Positions 48,339-60,129 of a stretch of DNA of 64,000 nucleotides are shown piece by piece. Origin of the DNA: Halichondria panicea (lineage: Eukaryota > Porifera > Demospongiae > Suberitida > Halichondriidae). The DNA lies in NCBI RefSeq assembly GCF_963675165.1, contig NC_087383.1:2386979-2450978 (forward strand), given 5' to 3'. The translations under genes and the position numbers were made by a program. The stretch's first letter is position 1; each line of letters starts with the position of its first letter. The notes beneath the pieces are model-generated. The model was not told the DNA's origin and searched no databases. It saw only the letters and a list, made by a program, of their open reading frames with translations.

Positions 48339-49070
48339 TCAGACAACCCAACCAACTTATGAGTTAGCCTAGCTTGCACTAATTTAAAGCCCTATTGATT
48401 ATTAGTCATAAAAGTGCAACAAAAGCTGTGCTGCCTAGCAGCAGCCATTGTGAACTTTGACCGCTTTGGAGATATATAATTATGGCAGGAAATGCAACTT
48501 CTGTTTCCTATAATTATTGGACCAAAGCTAATTCTCCAGAGGTGCACACTTAATACACGGCAATTGGAGAGTGCCAAAACTCAACTCTGCAGTTCTGGTA
48601 CTGTAAGACCTCTAATTAAGGTTACCCTCCAAATATGCGACACTCTCGAGCTTAGGTAATTTTCTGACTTCTACGACAGCTACGTTGACAATTATGTTTT
48701 AATGTCGCGTCCTAAATGATGTAAATATACCCACACCCTAGCATCGTTTTTAGAAAACACGTTCTAGAAATCGAGGCAAGTATAGACTGAGTAGAGCTAT
48801 CCATAATCAGATGCGATACCAGGTCTTCAACATAATGTTCAACCTCCAAAAGAAGCGACCTCTGGCTTAAAAAGTGTCGCTTTAATTAAAGGTATTTACG
48901 GTAATCACATTTCTTACTTGAATACGTCGGGTTCATTACTGACAGGGCAGCATTCTCAGCCTTAAACTGTGCAAATTAAAAAACAGAAAACATGATCCAC
49001 GACCTTACAAACCAATTGATGAACCAGACAATAATCTATGGCTAATAAATTGACTCACCCTCTTTCCATT
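46560..49070. repeat. Segmental duplication with 56085-58615
   Basis: The two stretches carry the same kinesin exons, introns and first-exon remnants in the same order with few differences. 43.8-44.9 kb likewise matches 54.9-56.05 kb. Copy D lacks the stretch 44.92-46.51 kb, joined at TCTGGCAAT. Confidence 0.85.
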
Positions 49071-49079
49071 AGGAGAATG

Positions 49080-49375
49080 CTGTAATACTTTAGCAATGAG
49101 CCAGGACTAGTCCCTGATGGTGAGACTGATGAGGGGCCGGCTGTGGGGCGGTGTTGTTGGACTGCTGCCTGAATCCGCTGGTCCATTGCGGTGATGATCT
49201 TTGGTAACACCGCGCCGAGGGCTGCCTGGACAGAATTGGCAATCATGGTGTTGAGATCGAGAGTTGTCGGAGTTGTCGTCGGGTTGGTGGAACTGATCGG
49301 AGGTGTTCCAGTTGAGGATGTGCTCGAGGAGGTAGTGGTCATCTTAGTATAGAGAATTACAGGATAGATCAGCAA
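49080..49375 (-). pseudogene. Retroelement-like ORF fragment, copy 2
   Basis: It repeats MTTTSSSTSSTGTPPISST and IANSVQAALGAVLPKIIT from the 25.3-kb copy, followed by the QRIQAAVQQ stretch, then is cut at about 49110 and joined to the IAKVLQHSPNGK exon remnant. It keeps a few codons (KIIT) that the 25-kb copy lacks. Confidence 0.55.
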
Positions 49376-49497
49376 GGGAAATCTTGAGAATTATAGGATA
49401 GACCCAGAAGAGAAGTTTTCTAATTCCTTTGTTCTTTCACTGACTGCCTGACCACGTGTTCCTTGCGCATGCCAGTACCGTTGTCATAGGCGCGAGT

Positions 49498-49690
49498 GAC
49501 TCCCCCAAATAATGACTCCCGGTCACTCCTACCATAGATTGAAGAGTTAGACTAACTCTTCAATCTATATGCTCCTACCTAGTCACCAGTGACCCCGGTC
49601 ACTCACGCCTAGGAATAAATGACTCCCCCGGTCACTGTCTCCTAGTCACGAATGACTCCCCCCTGGAAAAAATGACTCCCCCACAAATTG
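49498..49690. repeat. GACTCCCCC repeats around a 35-bp perfect palindrome
   Basis: Units of the AATGACTCCCCCGGTCAC type occur several times. At 49534-49568 the arms ATAGATTGAAGAGTTAG and CTAACTCTTCAATCTAT are exact inverses around one base. The right half-arm recurs just upstream of NLR-4 (52066) and NLR-5 (58797). Confidence 0.8.
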
Positions 49691-50292
49691 AGATTTCAGC
49701 GGATCAAGGGCTACTAACATCCTCAAAAGACTGCTGCCCATGCAGTGACTATACTAGTCTATATACAATCAAGTTCATCACTGTTATCTATGAGAGGCCT
49801 GTTACAAGTGATTTATTACAGTGCACGAAAAACAAAAACAACACAGGGCATTACAGTGCATGAAAAACAAAAACAGCAGTGGAAGATAATGAAAGCCTAT
49901 TTAGATCTACAACTATAGCTATAGAACAAAACTATTCTCCAACTGAGTGGAGATATACTTTAATACGTATAATGATACGAGTTGCACGTATCACACTGTA
50001 TCATTTCATCGTAGGAGTCAGGGTGGAGACAAGGGCAGTATAATCATAGTCACAATGCTGGAAAATCTCTCTGGTCTCTTGCGTGCCCCCCCCCCCCCCC
50101 CCTTATCTTTTGGTCTGTTGGTTTTGTACATTTGTACTGTTTGATATTACATGAACAAAAAAAAAACGGTGTGAATGACTCCCGCGACTATTCAGTTCTT
50201 TTGACTTCAAAAATCTTCTTCAGTTTCTGTGATGCCTCATTTTGCATTTAGGATGATGTGATCCAAATTGTCTCCTTGCAATTCGTGGTATG
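49690..50292. other. No gene recognised
   Basis: AT-rich DNA with a run of C at about 50087-50102 and a G run at 50314-50325. A short CGAAAAACAAAAACA motif is repeated at 49825-49880. Confidence 0.4.
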
Positions 50293-50297
50293 CAGCG

Positions 50298-50658
50298 CAG
50301 TGGAGTAGGAACGGGGGGGGGGGGCAGGGGGCCAGTGGCCCCTCCAACATTGAATCAGCCCACCCTTCCTGAGTTGGATAGGTGTCAACCAATTGACAAA
50401 GATAAAGCATGAATTTGTAAGCAGAAATGAAGAACGCTTCTGAATGATAATACTCTTGTTTTATTAACATGTTTTAGCAATTCTGCTATAGACTTTAGTT
50501 CTTGTTCAGAGGTACATGTAATAAGCTTGTAGCTAGGCCGCAGCTAATTATGATGTCATAATGAGGGTGTAGCTTCCTGTCTTAAAATTTCCAGCGCAGC
50601 GCCACTTGGGTAGCACCCAAGTGGCCCCTCCAACCTTTTAACTGTTCCTACTCCACTG
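50298..50658. mobile_element. 361-bp CAG...CTG miniature element with 5-bp target duplication
   Basis: The inverted ends are CAGTGGAGTAGGAAC and GTTCCTACTCCACTG. CAGCG stands on both sides (50293-50297, 50659-50663). Inner arms pair GTGGCCCCTCCAAC with an inverted relative near 50600-50630. No coding sequence. Confidence 0.8.
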
Positions 50659-50798
50659 CAGCGGCAAATACAAAAAAACCACAGTTGTTGCTGCCACTGC
50701 ATGTTCTGCTGAATAGAGGCCACGGCCCATTGTGCACTTGTACATTTGGGCGATTTGCAGCTCAGCACTTGGCTCCAGTTCTTTCCCATATTAAGAAG

Positions 50799-51500
50799 AT
50801 GTCTGAAGCTCAGTCTGAAGGATTATTGCAGGTATAGCTAGCCTAAACTAGCTAGATTCCTGGCTTTGTCAAGCATACACATTTTTGTTACTTGTAGGAA
50901 TCTTCATTTTCCGAAGCTGAAAAGGAGGCACAGCAATTAATGAAGGATGCTCTTCCCCCGTACATAGTAAAGTGCTTTACAACCGCAGGATTTGATACAA
51001 TGCAAGTCATTTTGAAAATGGATGTAAGTGATGAGCCAGGAAATTCAATTGAACAAATAGAACAATTTATCTCTGATGAACACCCTGACCTTTTAACTTC
51101 GAAAAGCAAGAAGTTTCTACCTGGGCACAGGATTAGAATACAATGGCAGTGGCCACCTGCTTGATTCTTAAGGATGACCCAACTACTGTTGTGTTTCACC
51201 AAGATGAGCTAAGAACACACGTTTGTCAGTGCCTAGAAAAAGGCACGATAACACTGTTCCCTGTGAAGAAGAAGAGGAGGCATGTTAGCCGAGTGTGTAG
51301 AACAGAGACTTTATCAGTGTACTGTTACTGTCGCATGCCAGATCATGGCCAACTAATGGTACATTGCAGCCAATGTGATGACTGGTTCCATCGTCAATGC
51401 TTACAAAAGATACCTGATGATGATATAGATTTATTTGTAACATTTGTAGTAAGACTGAGATCTATATTAATTATCAGTAGTCCATGTATACAAATGTTGT
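50799..51500 (+). pseudogene. PHD-finger protein fragment, frameshifted
   Basis: Exon 1 is 50799-50831 (MSEAQSEGLLQ, donor GTATAG); exon 2 starts at 50898 after CTTGTAG and reads ESSFSEAEKEAQQLMKDALP... to FLPGHRIRIQW, stop at 51164. In another frame 51203-51435 encodes a PHD finger: CYC, CSQC, H and C of DWFHRQC. The last zinc pair (CNIC) lies one frame away at about 51438-51449, so a single-base loss near 51430 breaks the finger. PHD fingers usually read histone H3 tails. I do not recognise the family beyond that. Codon frames change at least twice, so the locus is probably dead or needs introns I cannot place. Confidence 0.55.
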
Positions 51501-51509
51501 GTATTGAAA

Positions 51510-51712
51510 TCTAACTGAAATCTAACTGAAATCAAAAATCTATGTGAAATCTACACTGAAACCAGAAATGTACCGAAATCTCTATGAAATCCAGAAATCA
51601 TTGCAGAGAACAAAAGAAATCTATTGAAATCATGAAATCTTAGACGAAACCATGAAATCACTTGGAAATCAGGAAATCCAGCTGGAAATCACGAAATCAT
51701 TTTGAAATCTCG
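51510..51712. repeat. Irregular array of GAAATC motifs
   Basis: About twenty GAAATC or close variants occur in 200 bp, mostly 8-20 bp apart, with changing spacer bases. It starts where the PHD fragment ends. Confidence 0.75.
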
Positions 51713-51811
51713 TACACTAAAAAAACACCCGTTGCCGACCCCTCGGAACATATACATAAATTTATTGAAACGTCTCTTTTTACTGGGTGTGGTCAGTCAT
51801 TAGCAAGTACT

Positions 51812-51868
51812 ACACTAGCCTCGACTCAAGTCCGCTTTACTAAAGCGGCCTTGAATCGAGGCTAGTAC
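51812..51868. repeat. Hairpin repeat with CTAGCCTCGA ends
   Basis: The arms ACTAGCCTCGACTCAAGTCC and its near-complement around a CGCTTTACTAAAGCG centre form a stem of about 26 bp with one or two mismatches. Similar ends occur near 28755-28808 and 32168-32210. Confidence 0.7.
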
Positions 51869-52110
51869 TACACGTGGCTCATGGACTAGGCGTGTTATAA
51901 GTTGCTAAAGAGATGATGTCTAGAGGAAACAACACAGCTTTGGGAGTTACCCGGCAAAAATGTGGTTAATAGCCTCGTTCATAGGGCGTAGCGCGGATAA
52001 TTTTCGAGGCTCCACTGCAGATTCAATGTAAAATCATCACGTGCACCACTCCGTTTCCTATCCCTCTAACTCTTCAATCTATGCTGCAAGGCACAGATTT
52101 ATTTGCTGGA

Positions 52111-52711
52111 ATGGCCACTAAAGAGCAGAACCAAGGTATAAAGACTGTCATGTTTCCTATAAAGGATAAATCCAATGATTGCTAAAGCATAAAACCCTCA
52201 TTGGTGATTGCTAACCTTGTGTGCTTGCTATCTATTTTCAGAGCTCACAATTGACGATCTGAAGACAGAAATGAAACTGACTGATGAGCAGCTCAATACA
52301 GCAATACAGGAACCAGATCTACCCGAGTTAGCAGCATGTTTCGATAACACTGATGACTATCTTGAAAAGCTGGAGCTGTCAATGGAGCTGCCCTCTATCA
52401 ACTTCTGAATACAACTTAATTTGTCTGGTAACACAGTGACTAACTGTCATCACATTGCTGCTGAACTAGCAGTCAATAAAACTCTGAGAAGATTGGACTT
52501 GAGTAAATGTAAACTGACTGATCAGAGTATCGAGGAGCTATCAACTGAACTGATCAACAAGATTGAAACACTGCACATTTATGATGGAACAGAAGATGGA
52601 ATGAAGACGCTTGCCAGACATCTAACCACCCACTGCTTTGAACTGACACTATTGGTGATACCCGACCACCTAATTAATATTCTGTATCGAGACAGCATTC
52701 AGGGACGCTAA
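52111..52711 (+). pseudogene. NLR-4: Death domain fused to LRR, NACHT deleted
   Basis: Exon 1 52111-52135 and exon 2 from 52242 encode the first half of the Death-type domain (ELTIDDLKTEMKLTDEQLN... LEKLELS). The sequence then jumps into LRR DNA (ATGGAGCTGCCCTCTATC) out of frame, giving a stop at 52408; a further deletion restores the LRR frame from 52421 (NTVTNCHHIAAELAVNKTLR). The end is also shifted, in the CIETVFRD segment. Intron 2, the linker, NACHT and most LRRs are gone. Its LRR windows still show their own surface residues (RRLDLSKCKL). Confidence 0.82.
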
Positions 52712-52945
52712 CAAAGAGAGGAAGAGAAATGGACTGCCTGAGATTTAATGTGGTTGCATTCTTACCATGATTTTAATTACTTTTTGATAATCGATTTTAT
52801 TTTCTGCCATAATTATATCACATTATAATAAATGACAATTTGAGAAAAGTAGCAAAGTACGTACTATAATAATATATAGTATATTATGTTGGAACATTAC
52901 GTCGTTAATAACGTGTCAATAGTACATGCAGATGATATAAATAAT

Positions 52946-53370
52946 TCATGCACTGCTGTGAATAGTCAATGAATACATGCAATTTGCTAATGGAAAATCC
53001 AATTTAACGCTCTGTCGATTATTGTTCATGAGGAAGATGAGCAGACTAACGTTCACTTTGGCCCTCCCAAACATCTTCATGATTGCCAGGTCCTCGTATT
53101 GCAGCTGAAGGAGGTCCTGTGTGGGGAGAAGAGAGGGCAGTGAAACACTTCAACTGGTATAAGACAAAGAATGCATGTATTTGTAAGACAAATGAATACA
53201 TGTACTTACATACACCGTACAAGCATACCAACACTATACCTGACACAAGGCAGTAAACTTCTTAAACACTTTACGTACCTACCATCTACCTGTACACACA
53301 CCCTCACCTGGAGGACCAGCTCCACCTTCTCTATCTGCCTGATGTGATCTCCAACACAACATTTCCGAAC
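52946..53370 (-). pseudogene. IQGAP-type C terminus, copy 6
   Basis: The last exon 53116-52946 is open for 56 codons (DLLQLQYEDLAIMKMFGRAK, VNVSLLIFLM and then a non-homologous tail). The preceding exon (about 53370-53310) shares the SKFEVSGRFLG deletion with copies 5 and 7. Upstream remnants run to about 54400 and the kinesin coil exon follows at 55045, on the same strand. Confidence 0.68.
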
Positions 53371-54454
53371 CTGAACCTGGACGAGTAAGAAATAATGTTT
53401 TCACATAATTATAGCATAACGTTGCACATAAGATCAAAGCTGTAGCAAGCGGTCAGGCTGGTCAGGTTTTGGCCTAACCACTTTTTGCAGCTGGGTAGGC
53501 AATGGTCGTAAATATTGTAAGTGATAATGCGCATGCTATTTTGGTGAGGAAAAGGGATGACCTTTTTCTTAGGTAAAAAATTCACCACTGTATAAAAGTT
53601 CCAATAGTAGAAAAGCAGCTGACCTTTAATTGCAAGTTGGCCTGACCACTTTAAAGTTGCTTGCTACGCCCCTGCATGAAGATTGGGGCATAAAAATAAG
53701 TCAATAGCCTCACACTGGAGGAATTGTTAAGTCTAGATTAGTAGTAGAGTCTGAGCTTCAGTCAAACAGTGGACAAAGTACGTACCAGAGCAATTAATGG
53801 CACATGTGATGATTATCATGTTGTTTAATAGAAGTATGCTAGTATAACGGCTACTCTCACTCAAGTATACGGAGACTTACAGAGTGGGTGGGGCATATCT
53901 CCATGGACGCTGATGTATGGATGATTGGTTTGATCACGTCAGAGTACGCATCGATACCCAGCTATCTGTCCGGGGGGTCCACAGTCGATGCTCGCAGGAA
54001 GAACCCTCTGTGGGGGGTACAGTGAGAGTCATAATTATTATTATGATTCAGTTCCGGGAATAAATGTCATAGAAAGTCACTAATTGACTCACATTTTTTC
54101 CAGTCGAGGTAAATGGAACACAGCTATAGGTTACGTCTCTGTGGGGCATGGAAAAATTGATTTACTGAAATTGTGTATCAGGTTTTAAGCAACTAATAAG
54201 GATTATCACTTATTGAGCGCACAATCCATTCTACCCCCCGCCCACACACACCTGGTCAGTAGACAGCTGATTGCCTATCCACAACATTGAAGGATTTTAT
54301 CGCAGCTATGTACTTCATTGTACAGCTGCAAGGGGAGTGACGTGTGATACAGTGTGATTCAATGAAAGTCAGTACAACACAGTTAGTGTATGTTTACCAA
54401 AGAGGTACATGAGATTGTTCTGACAAATCATTCTTGTACTCTCTAATACACTAA

Positions 54455-54710
54455 CAGGGTTTCATCTAGGATAACAAGTTGGGGGGGGGGGGAGATTTGG
54501 GAGTGCGTAAGCATGTCGCAACATGTTTGGCTACGCCCACTTTTGTTTTAAAAAAAAGTTGATTACAACATGCTTAACCTAACGCATCACAGTAGAGATA
54601 TCTACCTTTAGTTAACTAATGTGGTGACATGTAGTACTAATGTGATGATGTCATTATTCTACAACATGGGGTGGGGAAGAACCACCCCCCCCCCAATAGA
54701 TGAAACCCTG
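54455..54710. mobile_element. CAG...CTG miniature element, copy 4
   Basis: The ends are as in copy 1; flanks are ACTAA at 54450-54454 and 54711-54715. This is the best-preserved 5-bp duplication of the family. Confidence 0.82.
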
Positions 54711-55044
54711 ACTAACTGATACAGTACCAGAAATGCAACTTTTATGTGGGGAAAAAAAAAGGACAATAGTCTCTAGACACAATCGGCATCATGTATTGTG
54801 TATTTTGCCTAAGCCTTAATCAGTACATACTGTATAGCAGGTCATTTTCGTGGGATAAAAAATCCGAGACAAAAACGTAGGCGTGGTGCAGCAGTGATTT
54901 CGTGTGTAAAAATTCCCTTTGCTTCACTGCATTGCACGCGTTCCGGTCAACCATGCCTACGTTTTCGTGAGTGATAAATATTCGTCAAGGTTTAGCTTGC
55001 CTATACCCAGGACGCTATACGTACGGTACGGTATACTGTACCAC

Positions 55045-57860
55045 CTTATCACCTGTTTCAAGTACTCTTCCTTCTCCCGTTACTTTGTAGCACTCGAATA
55101 TGTCCACCCCGTCCACTGCAGGCACACTGCTCTGCTCCAACTCCTCACAGCGATCCAGTGCCTTCTTGAGCTCTTCCTCCATCACAAATCTCTCTTGCAC
55201 AGCAGACTGGGTAATAGATTGCATGGTGGTCATGTACACACACACAGGTATACAGATACAACCATCACAGCATCGTGGTAGTGGTACAGTAGTTATAATA
55301 AAGGTACAGTAGACTCTCGCTATTCCGACTCTCTGAAGTACGGCCTGAAATGTGGCCAACTCGCTATTCTGTATACTTGCTGCCCCAAACTAGTAATTTT
55401 ATACGTATACATTTTGGGTGTGGTTTAGCAGAAAAACTGTGTGTGGGGGGAGTGGTTGGGGTGTACAATGAGAGGTAGGAAGCGGGATGCTCATGAACAC
55501 TACAATGAAAGTTATAAAAAAGGTAAACCGTTTTGTGAGCAAACACAGCTGTGGGATTACATTGTAATAGAGAGGAAATGATTCATTATCTTTATTTGTT
55601 ATCCTCGAGACAAAACCGCAAAATTAGTCATTAATATTCGAGGTAGGTTGATTTTAAGCCGCGGCTATTTTCTGAAATGCAAACTACCGCGCTCTTCTGG
55701 CCAAGTTGCACTGTCCCAAGGGTGGCCGGATTAACGAGAGTCTACTGTACATGTATTAATTATACAGTATTCACCGAGTGTATACATGTACATGCTAAAC
55801 TCACATCTGCCTTGCTGTTGGCCAGTTCCAATTCTCTCACCAGCTCAGCCATGACACCTGGGTCCATGATTTGAGACCTCTCGAGCAGCTTCTCCTCCAG
55901 CTCCCTCAGCAGGTCATCCTCTAGACATTGAATGGTCTCACTCTTTTCCTCAACCTGACAGGGGAACATCAATAAGTTGCTGCCAGGTGGAGAATACTCG
56001 ACATACAATAGTGACGTGCATGTACAGTCAACTACTGAAAATCTGGCAATCAATACGGCTCAAATGCATTCTTAAAGTGATTGAGCTCACCTTTGGTAGC
56101 GCTGACTTATCACAGCTGTTGGTCCAATTCTCCAGAACTCTGAGCTTCCCCTCGAGGTGCAACTGCAAGTGACAGAAGAGAAAATAGCTCCAATAATATT
56201 ATACAATAATTAGTAGTATAGACACTGAAAGAGCAGATTACCAGGGACATAATTATTGCAGTGCTTATAATTATAGCTGCTCAAAGTGGTCATAAAGCTT
56301 CAACAGAACAACCAACCTGTATATTAAAATACATGCATGTATCCTGGGAGCAGTGTAGACGTCAATCAGTCAAGAATTTATTCACAGCTGTAGGCACACA
56401 CTTGCCCAACCCACTCACCAGAGAGGACACCCTGATAGTAGTGCCATCACTGAGTTCCTCATCTCTAACCCTGCTTTCAACGGTCAGCTTGTGTTATCTA
56501 AATCGAGGTATGAGAAAAACGCTCCAATATAAACACTGAAAGAGTAGTACTTCAGAAACAGACATGCAGGTTGGTTGTCCTATATTGCAGTGCTTGTACT
56601 TATAGCTAATACAAGGGTGTTCAGCCATGCAAAGTATAGACTACCTTACCATAACAACCAATCGTGATCCATTAATCTAAACATCTTCATACATACAAAA
56701 TTCAGTCCATAATAAAAGAGAGAGAGTATCGAGCGTATATCGTTACCTTGCATCAGATGTATTCGGAGTGTAACGTTATACCCTGTCTGAACAACTTATG
56801 GCATAAAATGTTTCTGCCTCGAGGTAAGTAGCGGCTTCGGGTACTCGGATTGTTTGATTAAAAAGCAGGAAGTTATGTCACTTTCCGAATACATTTGACG
56901 CAAGGTAATGCTACGTTGGATACTCCCTCTCTTTTATTATGGACTCTTGCTATTAGCGGCCTCTCAAAACTGGTAAGAAACTTAAGCAACTGTAATCACA
57001 TGACGTACGTACATGTACCGACACCATTTTATGAAGGAGAGAGTATAATTATACAAAGCAGTACATTCAGCGTGGGATTAATATAACTGCACATTTCCAT
57101 GCAGTGCATACTGTACAATGTAACTATAGTAACTCACACGGTTCACTCTGATAACTTAATTTGATATGATCTTCATCAAAAAAGCAACGGGAAGTTTTAC
57201 TTGATTGGCTACTGGTCCCAAAACTGCTCACCCGTGGCACCTGTTGACTTACACGCTCTGACCCAGCCAGGTCAACCAGGCTCTGAACACAGAGAAGGAG
57301 GTAAAATCATCATAATAACAATAACTTATATGTACATTTACACATACATAGTCTGTACGTGTAGATCAAATTAAAGCAAAATAGTCGACCTAGTGTATGT
57401 TCACAGCTGTAGGCACACACTTGCCCAACCCCACTCACCAGAGAGGACACCCTGATAGGAGTGCCATCACTGAGTTCCTCATCTCTAACCCTGCTTTCAA
57501 TGGTCAGTTTGAATATTGTGTGTGATCTGGAGTTGTGCTCGGTAGATCCAAATGTCCGGTTCTCTGAGCAGAAGAGATTATACACATTACCAGCACATCA
57601 GGTGCACAGGCAGCATGCATGTACATGTACACACAAGGCTAAGTCTGAGAGCTCACACTAGGGCAGACCAACAGTGGCTGTAATAAAGAGGTGACATGCT
57701 AACACAGGTTGCATGAAACCAACCCTATGGAGACTGGGCCATTAACCTGGCTACAGGGTGATCACATTAGACAGACAGGTTCACAAAGGTGCACAAGTGA
57801 TAGTGACTTACTCTCCCTGATCTCAATGAGACTAGTAAATATCTTGGGGAGGGAAATCGA
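55045..57860 (-). pseudogene. Kinesin-7-like gene, copy D
   Basis: Minus-strand exons: about 57860-57815 (ITSLIEIRE), 57563-57439 (NSRSHTIFKLTIES, switch I), a switch II exon near 57285-57235 (DLAGSE) with one base lost compared with copy C, 56162-56091 (neck), 55954-55805 (coil, exactly 50 codons), 55232-55045 (coil). The Pro/Ser-rich exon is deleted along with 1.6 kb. A partial duplicate of the switch I exon tail is at 56410-56490. No P-loop exon. First-exon remnants follow at 58440-58625, and NLR-5 begins 0.2 kb beyond on the other strand. Confidence 0.7.
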
Positions 57861-58701
57861 CAACCCAACCAACTTACGAGTTAGCCTAGCTTGCACTAAT
57901 TTAAAGCCCTATTGATTTATTAGTCATAAAAGTGCAACAAAAGCTGTGCTGCCTAGCAGCAGCCATTGTAAACTTTGACCGCTTTAGAGATATATAATTA
58001 TGGCAGGAAATGCAACTTCTGTTTCCTATAATTATTGGACCAAAGCTAATTCTCCAGAGGTGCACACTTAATACACGGCAATTGGAGAGTGCCAAAACTC
58101 AACTCTGCAGTTCTGGTACTGTAAGACCTCTAATTAAGGTGACCCTCCAAATATGTGACACTCTCGAGCTTAGGTAATTTTCTGACTTCTACGACAGCTA
58201 TATTGTGTTTTAATGTCGCGTCCTAAATGGAGGTAAATGTAGGCACACCCTAGCATCGGTTCTAACCCACTGGAAAACACGTTTTAAGCGGCTAGAAATT
58301 GAGGCAAGTATAGACTAAGTAGAGCTACGTACCTATAATTAGATGTGATATCAGGTCTTCAACATAATTTTCAATCTCCAAAAGAAGCAACCTCTGGCTT
58401 CGTAAATAGTGTTGCTTTAATTAAAGGTCTTACGGTAATCACATTTCTTACTTGTTCATTACTGACAGGGCAGCATTCTCAGCCTTAAACTGTGCAAATT
58501 AAAAAACAGAAAACATGATCCACGACCTTACAAACCAATTGATGAACCAGACAATAATCTATGGCTAATAAATTGACTCACCCTCTTTCCATTCGGAGAA
58601 TGCTGTAATACTTTAGCAATGAGCCAGGTTTCAAAAAATCATAACCCCATGCATGCACCACATGCACCACATGAACAGTCTTTGGTGGGTGTGGTAAATG
58701 C

Positions 58702-58750
58702 AAAAAGTGGGTGTATATCAGTATTTGGCATCTGAGATACACCCACTTTT
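58702..58750. promoter_or_regulatory. Hairpin upstream of NLR-5
   Basis: Same stem as at 11974-12023 (AAAAAGTGGGTGTAT.TCA and its inverse), with one mismatch, about 100-145 bp before the NLR-5 ATG. Absent before NLR-2 and NLR-4. Confidence 0.4.
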
Positions 58751-58845
58751 TTTGCAAAAACAAAACACAATATATTTCAGAGTCTGAGATAGAGAGCTAA
58801 CTCTTCAATCTATGCTGCAAGGCACAGATTTATATATTTACTGGA

Positions 58846-59628
58846 ATGGCTACTAAAGAGCAGAACCAAGGTATAAAGAGTGTCATGTTTCCTATAAAGA
58901 ATAAACCCAATGGAACTCACCTATTGTTTTGTTTCCCCAGACTCCACCACCTCGTGTCCTCCCTCCCGAGAGAGGGTCCTGCTGAACCACAAGCTGTCCT
59001 CGTACAGGGACTACCTACAAAGTCGCTACAGAGAACCAGACTCCACATCAGTCACACAATGGCCTCCCGTCTCAACAAAAACAATTTTCAAACTGGCCAT
59101 GATTCAGAAGGAGAAAATACAGAGAGGCAGAATTGACGATGAATTTTTTAGACTATCAATCACAGGAAAAATTGACGATATTTTACTTCAAAAAACTCCG
59201 GTTGACTTGATAAACATTTTCTCTGAGATTATAGATAGACGAAACTTTGTGTTGATTGAAGGAGCTCCCGGCTCTGGCAAGAGCACCCTTGCTCTACACA
59301 TCTGTCAGGAGTGGGCAAAGGGGAAACTGTTCCAAGAGCTCGATATTGCAATCCTCGTGAAACTAAGAGATCCCCTCGTTAGAGAAGCCATTACAATTGC
59401 TGACATACTTCCCTGCATTTATACGGCCGAATAACAGAAGATGGAATGAAGACGCTTGCCAGACATCTAACCACCCACTGCTCTGAACTGACACGATTGT
59501 ACATACCCAGACACCTAAGATCCTGTATCGAGACAGTATTTAGGGACGCTAACAAAGAAAGGAAGAGAAATGGACTACCTGAGATTAATGTGTATGCATT
59601 TAATCTCGACCATTGCATGTACTTTTGA
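58846..59628 (+). pseudogene. NLR-5: Death exon lost, NACHT cut and joined to LRR end
   Basis: Exon 1 is 58846-58870 (MATKEQNQ). Intron 1 is joined directly to intron 2 sequence, so exon 2 (Death domain) is missing; exon 3 starts at 58941 after TCCCCAG. Exons 1 and 3 are in compatible phase (G|AC), so splicing would give an open frame through Walker A (GAPGSGKST) to a TAA at 59432-59434. There NACHT is fused to the last LRR (ACGGCCGAATAACAGAAG), out of frame, and 59446-59628 keeps the normal C terminus. The possible product is a short NACHT fragment without Death domain or LRR. Confidence 0.83.
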
Positions 59629-60129
59629 CAACTATTATATTTTATTCTACAATAATAATTATCCAATATTGCTTCGAGAAAAGAAAAAAGTAGCGTACAG
59701 ACATAATTATTACACGTAAAACAAAGGTCGACGTTGTTATTAATGGAAGTTGCATTGGTCAATATAATTATAGCACATGTACAGATGGTGACGAGTGAAT
59801 TCAATGCTTCCTACTGACACGGAGAGCATGTCATGCACTAGCTGTATGTATGTAACTGAATACACTATTGTAATAATGCTATAATCTCCACCTAGCTAGC
59901 CTCCTTCACAGGCTTTCAAGAGAAGTGTGGCCTGGGCCGGGATCGAGGCTAATCATTAATTTTATTCTAGAACAATTATTTGCTTCAGTGCACAGAAGAC
60001 TAGAAGGATGTCAGCACATTACATAACTAAAAAACAAATCAGTTGGAATTGGTCCAGTAATAATGATGGTTTAAATTCAATTCTCCCTACAGTGTGTCAC
60101 AGAGAGCTGTACGTATAAAACTGTCAATG

